Shown one piece after another: positions 62,033 to 64,000 of a DNA stretch of 64,000 nt. This stretch comes from Xylanibacter ruminicola (GTDB lineage: Bacteria > Bacteroidota > Bacteroidia > Bacteroidales > Bacteroidaceae). The translations under genes were made by a program, and so were the position numbers. Below the pieces are notes generated by a model. It searched no databases. It saw only the letters and a list, made by a program, of their open reading frames with translations, and was not told where the DNA came from. Location of the stretch: positions 124,001 through 188,000 of the forward strand of contig NZ_FRBD01000002.1 of the NCBI RefSeq assembly GCF_900142525.1. The letters are read 5' to 3'. Positions within the stretch are counted from its first letter, which is position 1. Each line of letters opens with the position of its first letter.

Positions 62033-63187
62033 ATGTATCAGAATATAGTAAACTTTATCAAAGAACTTTATGGGCAGGACAATGTGCCGCTGAGTGTGCC
62101 TAAGTTTATTGGTAATGAAAAGAAATACCTCAATATGTGCATTGACACCACATTTGTGAGTAGTGTCGGCAAATTTGTGGACCGCTTCGAGAATGACATG
62201 GCTGTTTATACCGGCGCCAAACGTGCCGTTGTGTGTGTCAGCGGTACGAATGCATTGCACATGGCCATGATGCTTGCTGGTGTGGAGAGAGAGGACGAGG
62301 TGCTGACACAGGCTCTCACCTTTATTGCTACGTGTAATGCCATCAGCTATATCGGGGCGCATCCCGTGTTTATCGATGTAGACAAACATACCATGGGCTT
62401 GTCGCCTGATGCTGTCAAGGCCTGGTTGGCAGAATACGGAGAGGTAAGAAACGGCCAGTGCTATAATAAGAAAACCGGTCGTAGGGTAAAAGCCTGTGTT
62501 CCTATGCATACCTTCGGTCATCCTGTGCGTATAGAAGAACTTGCTGCTATTTGCGAGGAGTGGTCTCTTGAACTGGTAGAAGATGCCGCTGAGAGTATCG
62601 GCAGTAAGTATAAAGGAAAGCATACAGGATTGTTTGGTAAGGTGGGTGTACTCAGCTTTAATGGTAATAAGACTATCACTACAGGTGGCGGCGGTATGTT
62701 ACTGTTCAATGATGAGGAGTTGGCCGCATTGGCCAAACACCTCACAACCCAGGCTAAGATACCTCATCGTTGGGAGTTCCGTCACGACCATATCGGCTAT
62801 AATTACCGTATGCCGAATATTAATGCTGCACTCGGATGTGCACAGCTGGAGCATTTGGATGAATACATTGCCGACAAACGTTCTACTGCTACTGCCTATG
62901 CTGAGTTCTTTAAGCATATTGAAGATGTTCAATTCTTTACCGAGCCCGAACATTGTTTCTCTAACTATTGGCTGAACGCGGTGATTCTGAAAGATCACGA
63001 GGCCCAGCAGAATTTCCTTCAGGAGACTAACGATCATGGTGTTATGACTCGTCCTATATGGGAATTGATGTCGCGACTCCCTATGTTTGAGCATTGTCAG
63101 CATGACAAGTTGGAAAATACCATTTTCTTTGCCGACCGTGTGGTTAATATCCCATCAAGTGTGCGTATTGCTGATGTACAATCGTAA
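62033..63187 (+). CDS. legC: LegC-family sugar aminotransferase
   Basis: DegT/DnrJ/EryC1/StrS-family PLP enzyme of 384 residues. Conserved blocks: FIGNEKKYLNMCIDTTFVSSVG at the N-terminus is LegC-specific in style, then GTNALHMAMMLAGV, EDAAESIGS and the PLP lysine in SFNGNKTITTGGGGM. It adds an amino group at C4 of the keto-sugar made by LegB. It lies 13 bases downstream of legB. Confidence 0.88.
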   Translation: MYQNIVNFIKELYGQDNVPLSVPKFIGNEKKYLNMCIDTTFVSSVGKFVDRFENDMAVYTGAKRAVVCVSGTNALHMAMMLAGVEREDEVLTQALTFIATCNAISYIGAHPVFIDVDKHTMGLSPDAVKAWLAEYGEVRNGQCYNKKTGRRVKACVPMHTFGHPVRIEELAAICEEWSLELVEDAAESIGSKYKGKHTGLFGKVGVLSFNGNKTITTGGGGMLLFNDEELAALAKHLTTQAKIPHRWEFRHDHIGYNYRMPNINAALGCAQLEHLDEYIADKRSTATAYAEFFKHIEDVQFFTEPEHCFSNYWLNAVILKDHEAQQNFLQETNDHGVMTRPIWELMSRLPMFEHCQHDKLENTIFFADRVVNIPSSVRIADVQS

Positions 63188-63209
63188 TTCCTTTTAAGAT
63201 GTTGTAAGT

Positions 63210-64000
63210 ATGGAATCCAATCATATCATTTCTCAGGAAGTAACTCTACTTGAAGCACTGGCGCGTATCAATTCGTTTAAGGTGCCTGAACCACTGGTAC
63301 TTTTTGTGGTAGACAACCAGCAGCGTATGGTGGGTACACTCACCGACGGCGACTCGCGCAGAGCCCTCATTGCAGGTGCATCGGTATCTGATAAGGCTGA
63401 GAAAGTGATGCATCGGAAATTCCTGTATATGCGTCAGGAGGATATTACAAATGTCAATGAGATCCGACGCCAAAGGAACTTGAAGATGCAGTTAGTACCT
63501 ATTCTTGATGAGGCGCATCATATAGTAGATATTATCAATCTGGAGAAATACAGAACACGACTTCCTGTGGATGCGGTCATCATGGCGGGCGGTAAGGGTG
63601 AGCGTCTGCGTCCGCTTACAGAGAAAACTCCGAAACCGCTTCTGCCAGTCGGCGACAAGGCAATCATTGATCATAATGTTGACAGGCTGATATCATACGG
63701 TATCTCTCATATTTCTGTGACGGTTAATTATCTGGCGGAACAGTTGGAAGAACATTTTGCTGAACCTTATGGCGATGTGAAAATAAACTGTGTCAGGGAA
63801 CCACAGTTCCTTGGAACGATAGGAAGTGTTCAGTACGTCAAGGAGTTCTATAACGACACAGTGCTGGTGATGAACAGCGATTTGTTTACAAACATTGACT
63901 ATGAGGACTTTTACCTCCATCTGCAACAGCATGATGCAGAAATGTCGGTAGCTGCCATTCCTTATAACGTGGCTATCCCCTATGGTATCTTTAAGTTGGA
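63210..64000 (+). CDS. CBS-domain nucleotidyltransferase, PtmE-like (cut by window edge)
   Basis: The first 263 codons are in the window; the gene continues past 64000. Residues about 1-115 form a pair of CBS domains (LVLFVVDNQQRMVGTLTDGD), then a GT-A nucleotidyltransferase domain begins at AVIMAGGKGERLRPLTEKTP with the metal site VMNSDLFT. This layout matches PtmE, which activates glucosamine-1-phosphate with GTP in the legionaminic acid pathway of Campylobacter. The order legB, legC, ptmE-like fits such a locus; LegG, LegI and LegF would be expected beyond the edge. Confidence 0.85.
   Translation, partial: MESNHIISQEVTLLEALARINSFKVPEPLVLFVVDNQQRMVGTLTDGDSRRALIAGASVSDKAEKVMHRKFLYMRQEDITNVNEIRRQRNLKMQLVPILDEAHHIVDIINLEKYRTRLPVDAVIMAGGKGERLRPLTEKTPKPLLPVGDKAIIDHNVDRLISYGISHISVTVNYLAEQLEEHFAEPYGDVKINCVREPQFLGTIGSVQYVKEFYNDTVLVMNSDLFTNIDYEDFYLHLQQHDAEMSVAAIPYNVAIPYGIFKL

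Overview
The window looks like a chromosomal segment from Bacteroidales, most likely the Prevotellaceae (Prevotella/Segatella group). The signs are promoters with the Bacteroidetes -7 box TAnnTTTG in front of most transcription units, very large TonB-dependent receptors, Bacteroidetes-specific families (DUF4831, DUF4294, GH97, HhH/beta-barrel protein) and a type II glutaminyl cyclase of the kind known from oral Prevotella. No tRNA, rRNA, IS transposase, prophage or CRISPR array was seen.

Layout. 1-8609: a minus-strand L-fucose operon (mutarotase, aldo-keto reductase, lactonase-type amidohydrolase, zinc dehydrogenase, fucI, fucP, GH97) with a divergent AraC regulator. 8597-12242: a cysteine peptidase lipoprotein, two tandem deoxynucleoside kinases and a U32 protein. 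12243-13225: a long spacer holding an unlisted 42-residue double-glycine peptide gene, a 36-base palindrome and concentric inverted repeats. 13226-16991: M15 peptidase, sufE, nrdD, nrdG. 16965-23112: histidine phosphatase, rpoN cluster, purE, ispG, sirtuin. 23961-29778: three FKBP isomerases, an Lrp-type regulator, a C26-M19 fusion peptidase and glutaminyl cyclase. 29782-34804: DUF4831, nnrDE, hpt, adk, obgE. 34947-41933: two tandem TonB-dependent receptors. 42060-46184: glycyl-tRNA synthetase, an FKBP lipoprotein, and an AAA ATPase/DUF4435 pair that resembles PARIS (AriA/AriB). 46181-52555: manA, trkH, trkA, dxs, DUF4294. 52668-64000: an HhH/beta-barrel protein, then a surface-glycan region with glycosyltransferases, GtrA, an aminotransferase plus cytidylyltransferase, LicD, and the start of a legionaminic-acid-type pathway (LegB, LegC, PtmE-like) cut by the window edge.

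The most unusual material is in short DNA elements. There are CTAG motifs phased every 9 bases at four separate loci, in three different coding contexts. Many gene spacers are built from about four copies of a 7-10 base unit. Two lipoprotein genes have signal peptides encoded by the same repeat cassette, with an inverted repeat around the start codon. A 135-base structured element occurs twice in inverted orientation. Three TTCCCA-N3-TGGGAA palindromes sit exactly 22 bases apart between the two receptors. The PARIS-like pair and the double-glycine peptide are the best candidates for new biological systems.
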